A stretch of DNA of 33,623 nucleotides. Source: Pseudomonadota bacterium. Its GTDB lineage: Bacteria > Pseudomonadota > Gammaproteobacteria > Burkholderiales > Chitinibacteraceae. Shown piece by piece: positions 32,593-33,623 of the stretch. The notes beneath the pieces were generated by a model, which was given only the letters and a program-made list of their open reading frames with translations, ran no database searches and was not told the DNA's origin. Where the stretch lies: the NCBI GenBank assembly GCA_026399755.1, contig JAPLQI010000092.1, forward strand, positions 1 to 33,623, read 5' to 3'. The first letter of the stretch is position 1, and the number at the start of each line of letters is the position of its first letter. A program made the position numbers and the translations under genes.

Positions 32593-33623
32593 TTACGCAT
32601 ACTGCTGCTCAATCCAGTTTTGATAAGCACCAGATGTCACATTTTGCACCCAATCTTGATGCTCTAAATACCAATCAACGGTTTTAGCAATACCTGTTTC
32701 AAAGGTTTCCGCAGGCTTCCAGCCTAGCTCTCGCTCTAGCTTACTCGCATCAATGGCATAGCGCTTATCGTGGCCAGGGCGGTCTGTTACGTAAGTGATT
32801 TGCTCAGCGTAAGCCTTGCCGTCGCCACGAGGCTGGCGCTCGTCAAGAATCTGGCAGATGGTGTGGACTACATCTAAATTCGGCTTTTCATTCCAGCCGC
32901 CTACATTGTAAGTTTCACCCACTACGCCGGCTTCCAACACGCGGCGAATGGCGCTGCAATGATCTTTTACATACAGCCAGTCGCGAATCTGCTGGCCATC
33001 GCCATAAATCGGCAAGGCTTTACCAGCGAGGGCATTCAAAATCACCAGCGGGATCAACTTTTCAGGGAAATGATAGGGGCCGTAATTATTGGAGCAATTG
33101 GTGGTCAATACCGGCAGACCATAGGTATGGTGCCAGGCGCGAACCAAATGATCGGATGCCGCTTTAGATGCGGAATACGGGCTATTTGGCTCGTAAGTCT
33201 TGGTTTCGGTAAAGGCAGGGTCATCAACCGCTAAAGAGCCATAGACTTCATCAGTTGACACATGCAAAAAGCGAAATGCCGCTTTGGCATCCGCTGCTAA
33301 ATCAGTCCAGTAGCCACGCACGGCTTCTAGCAAATTAAATGTGCCAACTACATTGGTCTGAATAAATTCACCGGGCCCGCTAATTGATCGATCCACATGT
33401 GATTCGGCGGCAAAATTAAGCACGGCACGGGGCTGATATTTGGTCAGCAATGCGCTAATGGCCGCTTTATCGCCAATATCTGCGCGCACAAAAATATGCC
33501 GTGCATCGTTTTTTAATGAGGCTAAGGTATCTAGATTGCCCGCGTAAGTGAGCTTATCTACATTGATAATGGCTTCATCTGATTGCGCCAACCAATCTAA
33601 AACAAAATTACCACCAATAAAAC
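32593..33623 (-). CDS. rmlB: dTDP-glucose 4,6-dehydratase (RmlB), 5' end beyond window
   Basis: The frame is open to the right edge; the last codons read [20 protein letters not shown], so only the first eight or so residues (the start of the NAD loop) are missing. [42 protein letters not shown] (catalytic Thr-Asp-Glu), [14 protein letters not shown] (YxxxK), [18 protein letters not shown] and [13 protein letters not shown] are diagnostic. It converts dTDP-glucose to dTDP-4-keto-6-deoxyglucose, the branch point between rhamnose and 3-acetamido sugars here. First gene of the minus-strand operon as far as the window shows, so the promoter lies outside. The stop lies three bases from the four-helix-bundle cassette. 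GC-richer than the downstream O-antigen genes. Confidence 0.95.
   Translation of the reverse strand, partial: FIGGNFVLDWLAQSDEAIINVDKLTYAGNLDTLASLKNDARHIFVRADIGDKAAISALLTKYQPRAVLNFAAESHVDRSISGPGEFIQTNVVGTFNLLEAVRGYWTDLAADAKAAFRFLHVSTDEVYGSLAVDDPAFTETKTYEPNSPYSASKAASDHLVRAWHHTYGLPVLTTNCSNNYGPYHFPEKLIPLVILNALAGKALPIYGDGQQIRDWLYVKDHCSAIRRVLEAGVVGETYNVGGWNEKPNLDVVHTICQILDERQPRGDGKAYAEQITYVTDRPGHDKRYAIDASKLERELGWKPAETFETGIAKTVDWYLEHQDWVQNVTSGAYQNWIEQQYA

Overview
The window looks like a chromosomal polysaccharide (O-antigen or capsule) region of a Gram-negative bacterium, most likely a betaproteobacterium of the Neisseriales, perhaps Iodobacter-like. That placement is inferred from the gene style (outer-membrane barrel, periplasmic FecR protein, Wzx/Wzy and Wzm/Wzt systems) and from short intergenic GC-rich palindromes; it was not tested by any search.

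Layout. 1-121: 3' end of an unrecognised gene. 167-1438: O-acetylhomoserine sulfhydrylase. 1439-1947: repeat-bearing spacer. 1948-6954 (minus): an envelope/signalling module made of a periplasmic FecR-domain protein, a CHASE2 adenylate cyclase and a TPR plus beta-barrel outer-membrane protein. A Crp/Fnr regulator (6988-7677, plus) starts only 33 bp away in the opposite direction. 8080-17921 (plus): an ABC-transporter-type polysaccharide cluster with five glycosyltransferase (GT) genes or fusions in total counting both strands' GT4 style, here four on the plus strand (one a double-domain fusion), a VanZ-like membrane protein, the Wzm/Wzt exporter and a DUF4214/coiled-coil/methyltransferase protein that resembles a chain terminator. 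17905-33623 (minus, convergent, 17 bp overlap): a Wzx/Wzy-type cluster. In transcription order it holds rmlB, a four-helix-bundle gene, rmlD (broken), a nucleotidyltransferase pseudogene, rmlA, rmlC, fdtA, an acetyltransferase, fdtB, wzx, two GT2 genes, an acyltransferase, a GT4, an EpsG-type polymerase, a GT4 and a WecA-like initiating transferase. A terminator for this operon lies inside the 3' end of the convergent gene.

How the genes fit together. RmlA and RmlB make dTDP-4-keto-6-deoxyglucose. FdtA, FdtB and the acetyltransferase can turn this into a dTDP-3-acetamido-3,6-dideoxyhexose (Fuc3NAc, or Qui3NAc). RmlC and RmlD would make dTDP-L-rhamnose, but rmlD is frameshifted here. The WecA-like enzyme starts the lipid-linked unit, the GTs extend it, Wzx flips it and the EpsG-like protein polymerises it. 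The plus-strand cluster would build and export a second glycan through Wzm/Wzt.

Most unusual part. Between rmlB and rmlD sits a 644-bp cassette (31947-32590). It carries a four-helix-bundle (S23/Avd-like) gene, is bounded by 9-bp inverted repeats within GGGAGT-type heptamers, and contains a 10-copy TTGGGAG array. Its insertion replaced the rmlD start with a repeat-encoded leader, and a separate 19-bp tandem duplication then shifted the rmlD frame. Minus-strand genes from about 17.9 to 29.8 kb look far more AT-rich than rmlA, rmlB, rmlD and metY, which suggests imported DNA beside native rml genes.
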